Shown here: in pieces, positions 8,998 to 18,998 of the stretch
How positions within the stretch are numbered: the stretch's first letter is position 1
Layout: every line of letters starts with the position of its first letter
Origin: Companilactobacillus alimentarius DSM 20249
Lineage (GTDB): Bacteria; Bacillota; Bacilli; Lactobacillales; Lactobacillaceae
Length of the DNA: 64,000 bases
Assembly: GCF_002849895.1 (NCBI RefSeq)
Contig: NZ_CP018867.1
Location: 310,001-374,000, forward strand
Direction of reading: 5' to 3'
Notes under the pieces: generated by a model
Seen by the model: the letters and a program-made list of their open reading frames with translations, nothing else
Databases searched by the model: none
Told to the model about the DNA's origin: nothing
Made by a program: the position numbers and the translations under genes

Positions 8998-10106
8998 TGA
9001 CAAAAATGCGCATAATTGTCTCTGGTGGTGGAACCGGCGGGCATATCTATCCCGCAATGGCCCTTATAAAGCGCCTAAAAGAAAGAGATCTAATTGAGGA
9101 TGTTTTATACGTAGGAACAGAAAAAGGCTTAGAGAGTAAAATCGTCAAGAATGCTGGGATTGATTTTAAAACAATTGAGATCCGTGGTTTTAAGCGTAAG
9201 CTGACTGTAGAAAACGTTAAAGTTGTTGAATTATTTCTCTCAAGCATTCGTAAATCAAAGAAAATTATTAAGGATTTTAAGCCAGACATAGTTGTTGGAA
9301 CTGGCGGATATGTTTCAAGTGCCATTGTCTATGCAGCACATGTTTCGCATATTCCAACTGTGATTCATGAGCAAAATACTATTGCCGGCGTAACCAATAA
9401 GTTCTTGGCACATTTCGTTGATAAAATTGCAATTGCTTTCCCCGATGTTGTAGATCAATTTAGTGAAAAAAAGAAATTGGTCTTTGCTGGTAATCCTCGG
9501 GCTCAGGAAGTTGTCGATATTAAGAAAAATGATCGACTAAAGGAATTCAATTTAGAGGCTAACAAACCAACCGTAATGATTTTTGGTGGCTCTCGTGGAG
9601 CAAAGCCAATTAATCTTGCTACAATTGAAGCAATGGACAAATTTTTAACAGCTGATTATCAGATTTTATTTGTCACAGGACGAGTTCATTATGATAATGT
9701 TGTTAAAAAAATTGATTCAAAGTACCTAAAGAGTGCAAATATTTCCGTATTACCATATATTGATAATATGCCTGAAATTTTGCCTGATCTTAATTTGATC
9801 GTTGGGCGTAGCGGTGCGACAAGTATTGCTGAGATTACTGCCTTAGGAATTCCAGCGGTATTTATCCCTAGTCCGTATGTAACGCATGACCATCAGACTA
9901 AGAATGCTTTATCGGTTTCTAATGTTGGCGCAGCTAAGTTGATACCAGAATCAGACTTAACAGCCGAATCTCTTTTTGAAGAAATTGATGGAATAATGCG
10001 TGATGAGTCGTTACAAAAAAAGATGTCAGTTGAATCGAAGAAGATTGGTGTTCCCGATGCCGCTGATCGACTGATAAAAGTTTTGTTAGACTTGGTAAAT
10101 AAGTAA
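8997..10106 (+). CDS. murG: UDP-GlcNAc:lipid I N-acetylglucosamine transferase MurG
   Basis: MurG converts lipid I to lipid II at the cytoplasmic membrane surface. The N-terminal glycine-rich loop SGGGTGGHIYPAMAL, the second loop VVGTGGYVS, IHEQNTIAGVTN, and the C-terminal GRSGATSIAE donor-binding motif are intact. The length is 369 residues. The start is shared with the murD stop (ATGA overlap). Confidence 0.97.
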   Translation: MTKMRIIVSGGGTGGHIYPAMALIKRLKERDLIEDVLYVGTEKGLESKIVKNAGIDFKTIEIRGFKRKLTVENVKVVELFLSSIRKSKKIIKDFKPDIVVGTGGYVSSAIVYAAHVSHIPTVIHEQNTIAGVTNKFLAHFVDKIAIAFPDVVDQFSEKKKLVFAGNPRAQEVVDIKKNDRLKEFNLEANKPTVMIFGGSRGAKPINLATIEAMDKFLTADYQILFVTGRVHYDNVVKKIDSKYLKSANISVLPYIDNMPEILPDLNLIVGRSGATSIAEITALGIPAVFIPSPYVTHDHQTKNALSVSNVGAAKLIPESDLTAESLFEEIDGIMRDESLQKKMSVESKKIGVPDAADRLIKVLLDLVNK

Positions 10107-10118
10107 TATAAGGATTTG

Positions 10119-10820
10119 ATGGTGTTGAAAAAAAGAATTAGGATAAGTAAAAATAGTCTGATATTTTTGATTGTTTTTATTATAATAATAATTGCTTATT
10201 TTGGTTCTCCATTGAGCAAGGTTAGAAATATCAATGTTGATGGCGTTAATGATTTGGGAGCGCAACAAGTAATTAATGCGACTAAAATTGATGATCATTC
10301 AGTGCTTTTAAATGTTATGCTACATCACAAATCCATTTCTCAAGAAACACAAAAAAAGTTGCCATCAATTAAGTCAATATCTATTAAGACAAAGAATTTA
10401 CGCGATATAACGGTTCAAGTGAAAGAGTATTCCACATCAGGCTTTATCTATAAAAATGGCTATTATTACCGTATAATCAGTGGTGGTCAAGTGATAAATC
10501 AAAAGATAAGTTCACCAATTGGTAACTATCCAGTTTACAGTGGCTTTGGTACAAAACGTTTAAAGGAGATGTCAAATCTCTATTCTAAGTTGCCAAGTAA
10601 TGTGAAGACCAATGTTTCTGAGTTTTATAACGCACCAACAAAATTGAATCCATATCGCATCAAGATAGATATGAATGATGGCAATAAGGTTATTGCAGAT
10701 ATGAGAACTGTTAATTCAAAATTAAAATATTATCCAGGAATGGCTGCTCAGATGAAGAAAAAGGGCGTTATAGATTTGGAAATAGGTGCTTATTCATATC
10801 CTTTTAAAGATAATAAATAG
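10119..10820 (+). CDS. divIB: Cell division protein DivIB (FtsQ)
   Basis: This is a bitopic divisome protein with a short basic cytoplasmic tail, one membrane helix at about residues 12-28 (LIFLIVFIIIIIAYFG), an extracellular POTRA domain beginning VRNINVDGVNDLGAQ, then a beta domain. AAGGA lies at 10110-10114, so the start could be ATG 10119, GTG 10122 or TTG 10125; ATG is chosen. At about 233 residues it is shorter than Bacillus DivIB and lacks a long C-terminal tail. It sits between murG and ftsA, as in related clusters. Confidence 0.88.
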   Translation: MVLKKRIRISKNSLIFLIVFIIIIIAYFGSPLSKVRNINVDGVNDLGAQQVINATKIDDHSVLLNVMLHHKSISQETQKKLPSIKSISIKTKNLRDITVQVKEYSTSGFIYKNGYYYRIISGGQVINQKISSPIGNYPVYSGFGTKRLKEMSNLYSKLPSNVKTNVSEFYNAPTKLNPYRIKIDMNDGNKVIADMRTVNSKLKYYPGMAAQMKKKGVIDLEIGAYSYPFKDNK

Positions 10821-10821
10821 G

Positions 10822-10849
10822 TTTAATATAATCATATTTGTGTTAAAAT
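10822..10849 (+). promoter_or_regulatory. Possible internal promoter before ftsA
   Basis: TAAAAT (10844-10849) carries a TGt extension. A weak TTTAAT (10822-10827) lies 16 nt upstream. It would let ftsA-ftsZ be expressed separately from the wall-synthesis genes. Confidence 0.4.
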
Positions 10850-10894
10850 TTTTTAGTGAATAGATTTTCTAGGTAAGGGAGGCTGCCACGATTA

Positions 10895-12229
10895 ATGGAC
10901 AATTCAGAGTTTTTTGTAGGTCTTGATATTGGCACAAATTCAATAAAAGTAGTGGTTGCTGAATCGTCAGATGATCGCTTAAGTATCGTTGGCGTAGGAA
11001 GCGAAAGATCACAAGGAGTTAGCCGTGGCGTTATAGTGGATATCGACAAGGCTGCTGGCGCTATTAAGAAGGCTGTCAAACGGGCTGAAACACAAGCAAA
11101 CATTTCCATTCGTGACGTTGTGGTCGGTATATCGGCTAATATGTTACAAATCGAAAAATGTCAAGGAATGATTGCAGTAGGATCTCAATCTAAAGAGATC
11201 ACTGAAAATGATGTCAGACAAGTTATGTTGGCTGCAATGGTACAAAACTTACCTAGTGAGCGAGAAGTAGTTTCTTTAATTCCCAAACAATTTTCCGTGG
11301 ATGGATTCAATAACATTCGTGACCCACGTGGCATGATCGGTGTTCGATTGGAAATGTCTGGAATTATTTATACCGCACCAAAGACTATTGTGCATAATAC
11401 TAAAAAAGCCATTCAAAAAGCTGGTTTAAATATTATTCATAAGGTTATTTCTCCGATGGCATTAAGCCAAGTTGTTTTAAATGATGGTGAGAGTGATTTT
11501 GGAGCGGTAATCATAGATATGGGGGCTGGTCAAACGACTGCCTCAGTTGTACATGATCACAACCTTAAATTATCTACTGTAGACTTTGAGGGTGGGGACT
11601 ATGTTACCCATGATATTTCAGTGATTCTAAATACAACCGTTGATAATGCTAATCAATTAAAACTTTATTATGGTAATGCTTCATCGACTAAATCTTCGAC
11701 TGAGGAAAATATCAATGTCGAGGTAGTTGGTAAAAATGATCCAGAAGTAATTTCCGAGGAATATTTATCAGAAATTATTGAGGCTAGGTTAGAACAGATC
11801 TTTACTAGATTACAGGCACCGCTTGAAGATGCCGGAGCATTGTCGCTTCCTGGTGGAATCGTTCTAACTGGTGGAGTGGCAGCAACTCCAAATGTTGAGG
11901 AACTGGCTCGAAGAATCTTTGATGTTAAAGTAAGAAGCTATGTGCCATCACAAATGGGGATGAGGTATCCTTCATACTCATTGGGCTTAGGATTGGTAAC
12001 TTATGCTTCAAGATTAAACGATATTGGAATTATTGCTGATAATGTTGTTAATGGGGCAACTGTTAACCGTAATCAACCTCCTGTTCAGCAGACCCAACCG
12101 GTTAATCCTACGAAACCAAAGCAAGAACCCACTCAACCTCAACCAGATGAGACTGAGGATGTAAAAGAGGTTGAGAAACCTAAAAAAACATCCAAAATCA
12201 AGGATTTTTGGAGTAAATTTTTTGATTAA
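10895..12229 (+). CDS. ftsA: Cell division protein FtsA
   Basis: FtsA is the actin-like ATPase that tethers FtsZ to the membrane. The sequence begins FVGLDIGTNSIKVVVAE (phosphate 1), has IIDMGAGQTT (phosphate 2) and VLTGGVAATPN (adenosine motif). The C-terminus is a proline/glutamine-rich linker followed by the amphipathic helix SKIKDFWSKFF. The length is 444 residues. RBS GGGAGG precedes the ATG. It directly precedes ftsZ. Confidence 0.96.
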   Translation: MDNSEFFVGLDIGTNSIKVVVAESSDDRLSIVGVGSERSQGVSRGVIVDIDKAAGAIKKAVKRAETQANISIRDVVVGISANMLQIEKCQGMIAVGSQSKEITENDVRQVMLAAMVQNLPSEREVVSLIPKQFSVDGFNNIRDPRGMIGVRLEMSGIIYTAPKTIVHNTKKAIQKAGLNIIHKVISPMALSQVVLNDGESDFGAVIIDMGAGQTTASVVHDHNLKLSTVDFEGGDYVTHDISVILNTTVDNANQLKLYYGNASSTKSSTEENINVEVVGKNDPEVISEEYLSEIIEARLEQIFTRLQAPLEDAGALSLPGGIVLTGGVAATPNVEELARRIFDVKVRSYVPSQMGMRYPSYSLGLGLVTYASRLNDIGIIADNVVNGATVNRNQPPVQQTQPVNPTKPKQEPTQPQPDETEDVKEVEKPKKTSKIKDFWSKFFD

Positions 12230-12274
12230 TAATGAACAAATTAAATTTAATTTTAAACTAGGAGGAACTCCTTA

Positions 12275-13522
12275 ATGGAATATACTTTAGACTCGACCGA
12301 CAATAAGGGAGCGGTAATTAAGGTCATCGGTGTAGGTGGCGCCGGTGGTAACGCCGTTAATCGAATGGTAGAAGCAGGGATCAAAGGCGTTCAATTTATT
12401 ACTGCTAATACTGATGTACAAGCACTAGAAAGTTCTAATGCTGAAACTAAAATTCAATTGGGACCTAAATTGACAAGAGGGTTAGGTGCTGGTTCAAATC
12501 CCGAAGTTGGACAAAAGGCTGCTCAAGAAAGTGAAGAAGCCATTAAAGAGGCCCTTGAAGGCGCCGATATGATTTTTGTTACTGCCGGAATGGGTGGTGG
12601 TACCGGTACTGGTGCTGCACCTATTGTTGCTAACATTGCCAAAGAAAGTGGTGCATTGACCGTTGGTGTCGTGACACGTCCTTTCGCCTTTGAAGGTGCT
12701 AAACGTTCACGCTTTGCAGCTGATGGAATCACTGAACTTAAAAAAGATGTTGATACATTAGTTATTATTTCTAATAGTAAGTTATTAGAGATTGTTGATA
12801 AGAAAACACCGATGGGCGAAGCTTTCAGCATTGCTGATGATGTCTTACGTCAAGGTGTTCAAAGTATTTCTGATTTGATTACATCACCAGGATTCGTTAA
12901 CTTGGATTTTGCTGATGTTAAGACTGTTATGTCTGATCAAGGTTCAGCTTTGATGGGTATCGGTACCGCTAATGGTGAAAACAGAATTACTGAGGCAACT
13001 AAGAAGGCTATTTCTTCTCCACTATTGGAAGTTTCAATTGATGGAGCAAAACAAGTTCTTCTTAATATTACTGGTGGACCAGACTTGTCATTGTTTGAAG
13101 CTCAAGATGCAGCGCAAATTGTTTCCGAACAAGCTACATCTGATGTTAATATAATCTTTGGTACTTCAATTGATGATACTTTAGGTGACCAAGTTAAGGT
13201 TACTGTGATTGCTACTGGTGTTGAAAGTGAAGATAAGAAGCGCGAACCATCAAGACGTCCTTTAAATAATCCTAGAGCAGCTTTTAATAACAATCAAAAT
13301 AAAGCTGAAAAGACTGATGAACAACCAGCTAAGCCAAAGGAACAAACTACTAATAATGATCCTTTGGCAGCTTGGGATATTAATCGTGACGCCTCAAAAT
13401 CAAAGGATGTTTCCGGAGAAAAGGGAGATTTTGAAATTTTCCAAAAGCCAGAGACAATTGATTTAAGCGATGATGACGATGATTCAACTCCTCCAATCTT
13501 TAAACGTCGTAACAATAAATAA
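12275..13522 (+). CDS. ftsZ: Cell division GTPase FtsZ
   Basis: FtsZ is the tubulin homologue that forms the Z ring. [17 protein letters not shown] is at the N-terminus, and the tubulin signature [10 protein letters not shown] is at about residues 108-117, followed by the T7 region. After residue 320 comes a variable Asn/Glu/Lys-rich linker. The protein ends with a short basic tail (IFKRRNNK), where FtsA and SepF usually bind. The length is 415 residues. RBS AGGAGG precedes the start. Confidence 0.98.
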   Translation: MEYTLDSTDNKGAVIKVIGVGGAGGNAVNRMVEAGIKGVQFITANTDVQALESSNAETKIQLGPKLTRGLGAGSNPEVGQKAAQESEEAIKEALEGADMIFVTAGMGGGTGTGAAPIVANIAKESGALTVGVVTRPFAFEGAKRSRFAADGITELKKDVDTLVIISNSKLLEIVDKKTPMGEAFSIADDVLRQGVQSISDLITSPGFVNLDFADVKTVMSDQGSALMGIGTANGENRITEATKKAISSPLLEVSIDGAKQVLLNITGGPDLSLFEAQDAAQIVSEQATSDVNIIFGTSIDDTLGDQVKVTVIATGVESEDKKREPSRRPLNNPRAAFNNNQNKAEKTDEQPAKPKEQTTNNDPLAAWDINRDASKSKDVSGEKGDFEIFQKPETIDLSDDDDDSTPPIFKRRNNK

Positions 13523-13536
13523 AAGGAGATTTTCTT

Positions 13537-13947
13537 ATGGCATTTGAAAAGTTAAGCAGCTTTTTTGGTATTAATGATGATGAAGACTTTGAAGAAAAAA
13601 AAGTTGACGATCCACAACCCCAAAAAAATTATTCGAATAATGAAAAGGTCGTTTCAATGAGTGCAGCTAGTGAAAAAAATAGAAGTTCGGTAAATAGTAA
13701 AATTGCTATTTATCAACCCAGAGTTTATTCAGATGCAAAGGTTATTGCTAAACAACTCTTGAATAATAAAGCTGTGATCGTTAACTTTAATAATGTCAAT
13801 GATGAGCAGTCTAAGAGAATCGTAGATTTTTTAACTGGGACAATTTTTGCCTTAGACGGTGAAATAAAACGTGTTGGAGAAAAAATCTTTCTTTGTACAC
13901 CACCAAAGTTTGAAATTGATGGAAGTATACCAGATATAAACGAATAG
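13537..13947 (+). CDS. sepF: Cell division protein SepF
   Basis: SepF is a ring-forming FtsZ-binding membrane anchor of 136 residues. The N-terminal MAFEKLSSFFG helix is the membrane anchor, followed by an acidic linker. The C-terminal DUF552 fold has the pattern YQPRVYSDAKVIAKQLLNNKAVIVNFN and the closing FLTGTIFALDGEIKRVG. It lies immediately after ftsZ and before ylmG, the standard order. Confidence 0.95.
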   Translation: MAFEKLSSFFGINDDEDFEEKKVDDPQPQKNYSNNEKVVSMSAASEKNRSSVNSKIAIYQPRVYSDAKVIAKQLLNNKAVIVNFNNVNDEQSKRIVDFLTGTIFALDGEIKRVGEKIFLCTPPKFEIDGSIPDINE

Positions 13948-13963
13948 TAAGTCGAGGAAAGAT

Positions 13964-14230
13964 ATGGATCGAATTGTAAGTGGATTACCATTTATTATTA
14001 GTATGGCATTTGAATTGTATGAATTCATTTTATTCGTATACTGTTTGATGTCGTTTGTACCGTCACTGTATGGTTCTAGTTTTGGAAGGTTCGTCGCATC
14101 ACTGGTTAATCCATTGTTAAATCTGATCAGAAGAGTTATACCTACTACAATAGGTTTTCTTGATTTCTCCCCAATAATTGCCATAATATTGATTCAATTA
14201 TTGCAGAAAGTGATATTTTTGATAATTTAA
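13964..14230 (+). CDS. ylmG: YggT/YlmG-family membrane protein
   Basis: This 88-residue protein has two hydrophobic segments separated by a conserved NPLLNLIRRVIP motif, the signature of the YggT/YlmG family. The precise biochemical role is not established. Its place between sepF and ylmH in the division cluster suggests a link to septum or membrane organisation. The stop is 1 nt before ylmH. Confidence 0.9.
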   Translation: MDRIVSGLPFIISMAFELYEFILFVYCLMSFVPSLYGSSFGRFVASLVNPLLNLIRRVIPTTIGFLDFSPIIAIILIQLLQKVIFLII

Positions 14231-14231
14231 A

Positions 14232-15026
14232 ATGGAAAATAAAAATAGTGTCATAGGCGGAGGTTACTTTAGACCTGAAGAAAAGCCATTCATTGATAAA
14301 ATGAGTGATATTTTACTGAAGACTCAAACGATGTATACTCCACAATTAACTGATTTTTTAAACTTACGTGAACAAACGATTTTAAATAATTTAGTTAATA
14401 AGTATGATGATTTGTTTGTACATTACTTCGGTGGATTTAATAATGCCGAAAGAGTCAGGGGAATAATTGCTCCTGACTATTTTGTACCTCAAGAAAAGGA
14501 TTACGATATTTCAATGTATGAGATTCGTTATCCCGAAAAATTTGCTAATTTACATCACGGTCAAATCTTGGGATCATTGACTGGTTCTGGAATTGATCGA
14601 GATCGCTTTGGCGATATAATTACCGATGGTGAAAATTGGCAATTTTTTGTGTTCAAATCAATGAGTGATTATGTTGAAGAACAAGTAAAAAAGATTGGTC
14701 CATTTAAGGTCCATTTGATAGCAAAAGACTTTAATGAATTACTTTTACCTAAGGATGAATCAACTGATGAGACCATCAATGTGCAGTCATTGCGATTGGA
14801 TACAATCATTGCTACGGTATACAATTTATCAAGACAAAGCGCTAAAGCCCTAGTCGATCATGGAAAAGTTCAAATAAATTGGGCTGTTAATAAAAATGCT
14901 AGTTCATTTGTTACAATAACTGATACACTTAGTGTAAGAGGTTTTGGTAGAATAAGAATTAACGACATTATGGGACGTTCGAAAAATAATAAGTACATAT
15001 TGTTCGTTAATGTTATTAAGAAATAG
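14232..15026 (+). CDS. ylmH: S4-domain RNA-binding protein YlmH
   Basis: YlmH is a 264-residue RNA-binding protein encoded in Gram-positive division clusters. The C-terminal part (about residues 185-245) is an S4 domain: LRLDTIIATVYNLSRQSAKALV...GKVQINW. The N-terminal region is the YlmH-specific domain, with conserved GGFNNAERVR and GSLTGSGIDRDRFGDI. Family members bind stalled large ribosomal subunits. No strong ribosome site separates it from ylmG, so translation is probably coupled. Confidence 0.93.
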   Translation: MENKNSVIGGGYFRPEEKPFIDKMSDILLKTQTMYTPQLTDFLNLREQTILNNLVNKYDDLFVHYFGGFNNAERVRGIIAPDYFVPQEKDYDISMYEIRYPEKFANLHHGQILGSLTGSGIDRDRFGDIITDGENWQFFVFKSMSDYVEEQVKKIGPFKVHLIAKDFNELLLPKDESTDETINVQSLRLDTIIATVYNLSRQSAKALVDHGKVQINWAVNKNASSFVTITDTLSVRGFGRIRINDIMGRSKNNKYILFVNVIKK

Positions 15027-15038
15027 GGGCGTGAAGTT

Positions 15039-15782
15039 ATGGTATTGTCACCAGTAGAGATACATGATAAAGAGTTTGATAGTAAATTTAGAGGCTATGA
15101 CCGCGACCAAGTTAGTGATTTTTTAAAACAAGCAGCTCAAGACTATAATTTAGCATTACAAAAAAATGCTGAGTTAGAAAAAGAATTGAAGGATACTACT
15201 GATCAATTAAAATATTTTACTGATATGAAAGACGCCTTGAATCAGTCAATCTTAGTAGCTCAAGAAGCGGCGGAAAAGGTTAAATCAGAATCGGAAAAAG
15301 AAGCACAGATCATTGTCGAAGAGTCGCAAAAGAAGGCTCGAGATTTACTCAATCAATCTACTGAAAAATCTAATCAGATTTTACAGGATGCTTCCGATCG
15401 AGCACGTCAGGTAACGATCGAGACTGATGATTTGAAGAAATCAGTTAGTTCTTTCCGCAAGGGGTTGCAAGGAATGCTTAAGCAACAGTTGGATATGGTT
15501 GATAATCCTGAATGGTCGAAACTCAATGACAAGACTTCTACAGAAAAGTTGAAGCAAAAAATTGGTGGGCAGACAGCCTATAATTCAACTAATAATATGC
15601 AAACGGATCAAGTTAATTCTGAAAATGATCAAGATACGGTTTCCAAGAACGATCAAATGAATTATAATAATGATATTCAAGATGATCAGCCGGATGAATC
15701 ATATACGATCAATCATCAGAAGAATGAACCAACATTCAATTTCAATGATGGTCAGACTGATAATGAATCTGAGAAAAATTAA
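15039..15782 (+). CDS. divIVA: Cell division initiation protein DivIVA
   Basis: DivIVA is a coiled-coil scaffold that binds negatively curved membrane and positions MinCD. The N-terminal lipid-binding domain LSPVEIHDKEFDSKFRGYDRDQVSDFLKQ is clear, followed by a long coiled coil (about residues 30-165). The tail is rich in Asn, Asp and Gln and probably unstructured. The length is 247 residues. The ileS T-box leader begins at its stop codon. Confidence 0.95.
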   Translation: MVLSPVEIHDKEFDSKFRGYDRDQVSDFLKQAAQDYNLALQKNAELEKELKDTTDQLKYFTDMKDALNQSILVAQEAAEKVKSESEKEAQIIVEESQKKARDLLNQSTEKSNQILQDASDRARQVTIETDDLKKSVSSFRKGLQGMLKQQLDMVDNPEWSKLNDKTSTEKLKQKIGGQTAYNSTNNMQTDQVNSENDQDTVSKNDQMNYNNDIQDDQPDESYTINHQKNEPTFNFNDGQTDNESEKN

Positions 15783-15940
15783 AAGAACAAGTGCTTAAAT
15801 GATATTTTTTCAGCGAACTAGTGAATGGTGTGAGACTAGTAAAAATTAATTTAGGTATATCAACTTTTAGACAATCTATGTAATTTACCAATAGGTGGTA
15901 TAGCGAGAACTCGTCCTAAATTGGATGGGTTCTTTTTATT
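15779..15940 (+). ncRNA. T-box riboswitch, isoleucine specifier, with terminator
   Basis: The stem I base pairs 15779-15785 with 15864-15870. The middle helix pairs CTTAAAT (15793-15799) with ATTTAGG (15849-15855). The distal hairpin ACTAGT...ACTAGT encloses GGTGTGAG. The specifier ATC (Ile) is at 15859-15861 in the loop. The T-box AGGTGGTATAGCGAG (15893-15907) supplies TGGT for the tRNA ACCA end. The terminator pairs AGAACTCGTCC (15906-15916) with GGATGGGTTCT (15923-15933), then a T run. It controls ileS. Confidence 0.88.
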
Positions 15941-15957
15941 TTAGAAGGGGTGAAAGA

Positions 15958-18735
15958 ATGCGAGTAAAAGATACTTTAAATTTGGGTAAAACCAAATTTC
16001 CTATGCGTGGTAATTTGCCAAACAAAGAAGCAGAATGGCAAAAAGCTTGGGAAGAAAATAAACTTTATGAACGTCGTCAAAAATTAAATGAGGGAAAACC
16101 AACTTTTGAATTATTAGATGGACCTCCATTTGCCAATGGTGATATCCATATGGGACATTCCTTAAATAAGATTTCCAAGGATATTATTGTTCGTTACAAA
16201 TCAATGGACGGTTATCGTTCACCATATGTTCCCGGCTGGGATACTCATGGTTTACCAATTGAACAACAATTGGCTAAAAAGGGTGTTAAGCGTAAGGAAA
16301 TGAGCATGAGTGAGTATCGTAAATTATGTTACGAATTTGCTCAAGGCGAAATTAAGAAACAAATGGCTGGATTCAAGCGTCTAGGAATCTCAGCTGATTG
16401 GGACAATCCATATATCACTTACCAACCCGAGTTTGAAGAAGCTGAGGTAAAAATCTTCGGTGAGATGGTTGATAAAGGTTACATTTATCGTGGTAAAAAA
16501 CCAGTTTATTGGTCACCTTCTTCAGAATCAACCTTGGCTGAGGCTGAAGTTGAATACAAGGATGTTAAATCACCATCAATTTTTGTAGCTTTCAAAGTTC
16601 GAGATGGTAAAGGTGTGGTTGATAGTGATGCTTCATTCATTATTTGGACAACTACTCCTTGGACAATTCCATCAAATGAAGCTATCTGTGTAAATCCTAA
16701 ATTTATTTACGCCGAAGTTAATGCCGACGGTAAAAAGTATGTTGTAGCTCAAGAAAGAATTCAATATGTTCAGGAACAATTAGGTTGGGAAAATGTTGAA
16801 ATCCTTAAAACATTCAAGGGTTCTGAACTTGAAGGTTTAACAGCTACACATCCATTCTATGACCGTGAATCAGAATTGATCCTAGGTTTCCATGTTACTT
16901 TGGATGATGGTACTGGATTAGTTCATACAGCTCCTGGATTTGGTGCTGATGACTTTGTTGTTGGTATGAAGTATAAACTACCAGTCTTTTCTCCAATTGA
17001 TGCACAGGGACGTTTTACTGATGAAGTACCTGAATATGAAGGTGTCTTCTATGATGATGCTAATAAGATGATTACAGAACGAATGAAGGAAAATGGTTCA
17101 CTATTGAAATTGAGTTTCTTCACTCATAGTTATCCACATGATTGGCGTACTAAGAAACCAGTTATTTTCCGTGCTACACCACAATGGTTTGCTTCAATTG
17201 ATAAATTTAGACAACAGATCCTTGACGAGATCGACAAGATCGACTTTAAACCAGAATGGGGTAAAACTCGTCTTTACAATATGATTCGTGATCGTGGTGA
17301 CTGGGTAATTTCCAGGCAACGTGCTTGGGGTGTTCCATTACCAATTTTTTATGCTGAAAATGGCGATCCAATCTTAACTAAAGAAACAGTTGACCATGTA
17401 GCTGAATTGTTCGGCAAGTATGGTTCAAATGTTTGGTTTGAAAGAGATGCCAAGGATCTTCTTCCAGAAGGCTATACTAATGCAGGTAGTCCTAATGGTA
17501 AATTTACTAAGGAAACTGATATTCTTGATGTTTGGTTTGACTCTGGGACAGTTCATTCAGGTGTTGCAAGAACACGTAAGAACATGACTTTCCCAGCTGA
17601 TTTAATCCTTGAAGGTTCTGATCAATATCGTGGTTGGTTTAATTCAATGTTAGTAACATCAGTTGCTGCTTATGGAGTTACTCCCTACAAGTCACTCATT
17701 TCTCAAGGCTTCACGCTTGATAAAAATGGCGTTAAGATGAGTAAGTCACTAGGTAATGTCATTTCTCCTAGCGATATTGAAAGACAATTTGGAGCTGAAA
17801 TTATTCGTCTCTGGGTTGCCTCAGTTGATTCAAGTTCTGATGTCTCTGTTTCAGTTGATTCCTTCAAACAAGTTTCTGAAACATATCGTAAGATTAGAAA
17901 TACGATCAGATTCATGTTAGCTAACACGACTGACTTTGATCCTAAGACAGAAGCTGTTGACTATAAGGATCTTCGTCCAGAAGATAAATACATCAAAGTT
18001 AAGTTAAATGACTTGGTTAAAGATGTTTTGGCTGATTATGATAAATACGATTTTGCTGATGTTGAGAAATCAATCGTTAGTTTCATCGTTAATGAAATGT
18101 CAACGTTCTACTTAGATTTTGCCAAAGATGTTGTTTATATTGATGCTGAAGATTCACATTCACGTCGTTCGATGCAAACTGTTATCTATGACGTCGTTGT
18201 TAAATTGGCTAAGATGTTGACACCAATCTTGCCACATACGATGGAACAAGTTTGGGAATATCTTAAAGAACCAGAGGACTTTGTTCAATTAGCAGAGATG
18301 CCAGAAGTTGAAGATATTCCTGATCAAGCCGAAATCGAAAGTGATTGGTCAACTTTCATGGACTTTAGAGATAATGTCTTGAAGTCACTAGAAGTTGCTC
18401 GTGGCGATAAGATGATTGGTAAATCACTTGAAGCTAAAGTAACAGTTCATCCAAGTGCTGAATTGAAAGCTGTCCTTGATAAAATTGACAGTAACTTTGG
18501 TCAGTTGTTGATTGTTTCTCAATTTGAAGTTTCTGATGAAGAACTTGAAAATGCTGATAAGTATGAACTTGCTGATGTTCTAGTTGAAAAAGCTCAAGGC
18601 GATGTTTGTCAAAGATGTCGTATGATTAAGACTGATGTCGGTAGCGATAGTAATTATCCAACATTCTGTGCTAGATGTGCTAAAATTGTTGCTAAAGAGT
18701 ATCCAGAAACAAAGACTGAGGGCTTTGATGATTAG
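15958..18735 (+). CDS. ileS: Isoleucyl-tRNA synthetase
   Basis: IleRS is a class I enzyme charging tRNA-Ile with proofreading against valine. HMGH is at residues 64-67 and KMSKS at 593-597. The CP1 editing domain lies between, with [10 protein letters not shown]. The C-terminal zinc finger has Cys884, Cys887, Cys904 and Cys907. The ATG at 15958 is used because AGAAGGGG precedes it; the in-frame ATG at 15925 lies within the leader terminator. The length is 925 residues, typical of the bacterial form. It is regulated by the upstream Ile T-box. Confidence 0.97.
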   Translation: MRVKDTLNLGKTKFPMRGNLPNKEAEWQKAWEENKLYERRQKLNEGKPTFELLDGPPFANGDIHMGHSLNKISKDIIVRYKSMDGYRSPYVPGWDTHGLPIEQQLAKKGVKRKEMSMSEYRKLCYEFAQGEIKKQMAGFKRLGISADWDNPYITYQPEFEEAEVKIFGEMVDKGYIYRGKKPVYWSPSSESTLAEAEVEYKDVKSPSIFVAFKVRDGKGVVDSDASFIIWTTTPWTIPSNEAICVNPKFIYAEVNADGKKYVVAQERIQYVQEQLGWENVEILKTFKGSELEGLTATHPFYDRESELILGFHVTLDDGTGLVHTAPGFGADDFVVGMKYKLPVFSPIDAQGRFTDEVPEYEGVFYDDANKMITERMKENGSLLKLSFFTHSYPHDWRTKKPVIFRATPQWFASIDKFRQQILDEIDKIDFKPEWGKTRLYNMIRDRGDWVISRQRAWGVPLPIFYAENGDPILTKETVDHVAELFGKYGSNVWFERDAKDLLPEGYTNAGSPNGKFTKETDILDVWFDSGTVHSGVARTRKNMTFPADLILEGSDQYRGWFNSMLVTSVAAYGVTPYKSLISQGFTLDKNGVKMSKSLGNVISPSDIERQFGAEIIRLWVASVDSSSDVSVSVDSFKQVSETYRKIRNTIRFMLANTTDFDPKTEAVDYKDLRPEDKYIKVKLNDLVKDVLADYDKYDFADVEKSIVSFIVNEMSTFYLDFAKDVVYIDAEDSHSRRSMQTVIYDVVVKLAKMLTPILPHTMEQVWEYLKEPEDFVQLAEMPEVEDIPDQAEIESDWSTFMDFRDNVLKSLEVARGDKMIGKSLEAKVTVHPSAELKAVLDKIDSNFGQLLIVSQFEVSDEELENADKYELADVLVEKAQGDVCQRCRMIKTDVGSDSNYPTFCARCAKIVAKEYPETKTEGFDD

Positions 18736-18747
18736 GAATGGTGAATA

Positions 18748-18963
18748 ATGTTCACAGGAAAAATAGTAAGGTTCAATAAGGACCGTGGCTTTGGCTTTAT
18801 AAATAATGGAGAAGAAGATATCTTCTTCTTTGCAGACTCGATTCTTAACCGTGATGATTTTTATATTGAAAAGGGACTAAGTGTTACCTTTGAGATTGCA
18901 CCCGGATATAAAGGACCACAAGCTGTAAATATTAATGTCAAAGAAGAAGAAAGTGCTGAATAG
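18748..18963 (+). CDS. Divergent cold-shock-domain protein
   Basis: This 71-residue single OB-fold protein has a cold-shock-domain pattern: GKIVRFNKDRGFGFI (RNP1) at residues 4-18. RNP2, normally VFVHFS, reads IFFFADS, so the canonical histidine is replaced. It is also more acidic at the C-terminus (KEEESAE) than CspA-type proteins. It follows ileS by 12 nt and is probably co-transcribed. RNA binding is likely but its specificity is unknown. Confidence 0.82.
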   Translation: MFTGKIVRFNKDRGFGFINNGEEDIFFFADSILNRDDFYIEKGLSVTFEIAPGYKGPQAVNINVKEEESAE

Positions 18964-18998
18964 TGCTTTCTTTTTTCTTTGGAATATGGAGTGAGAAT

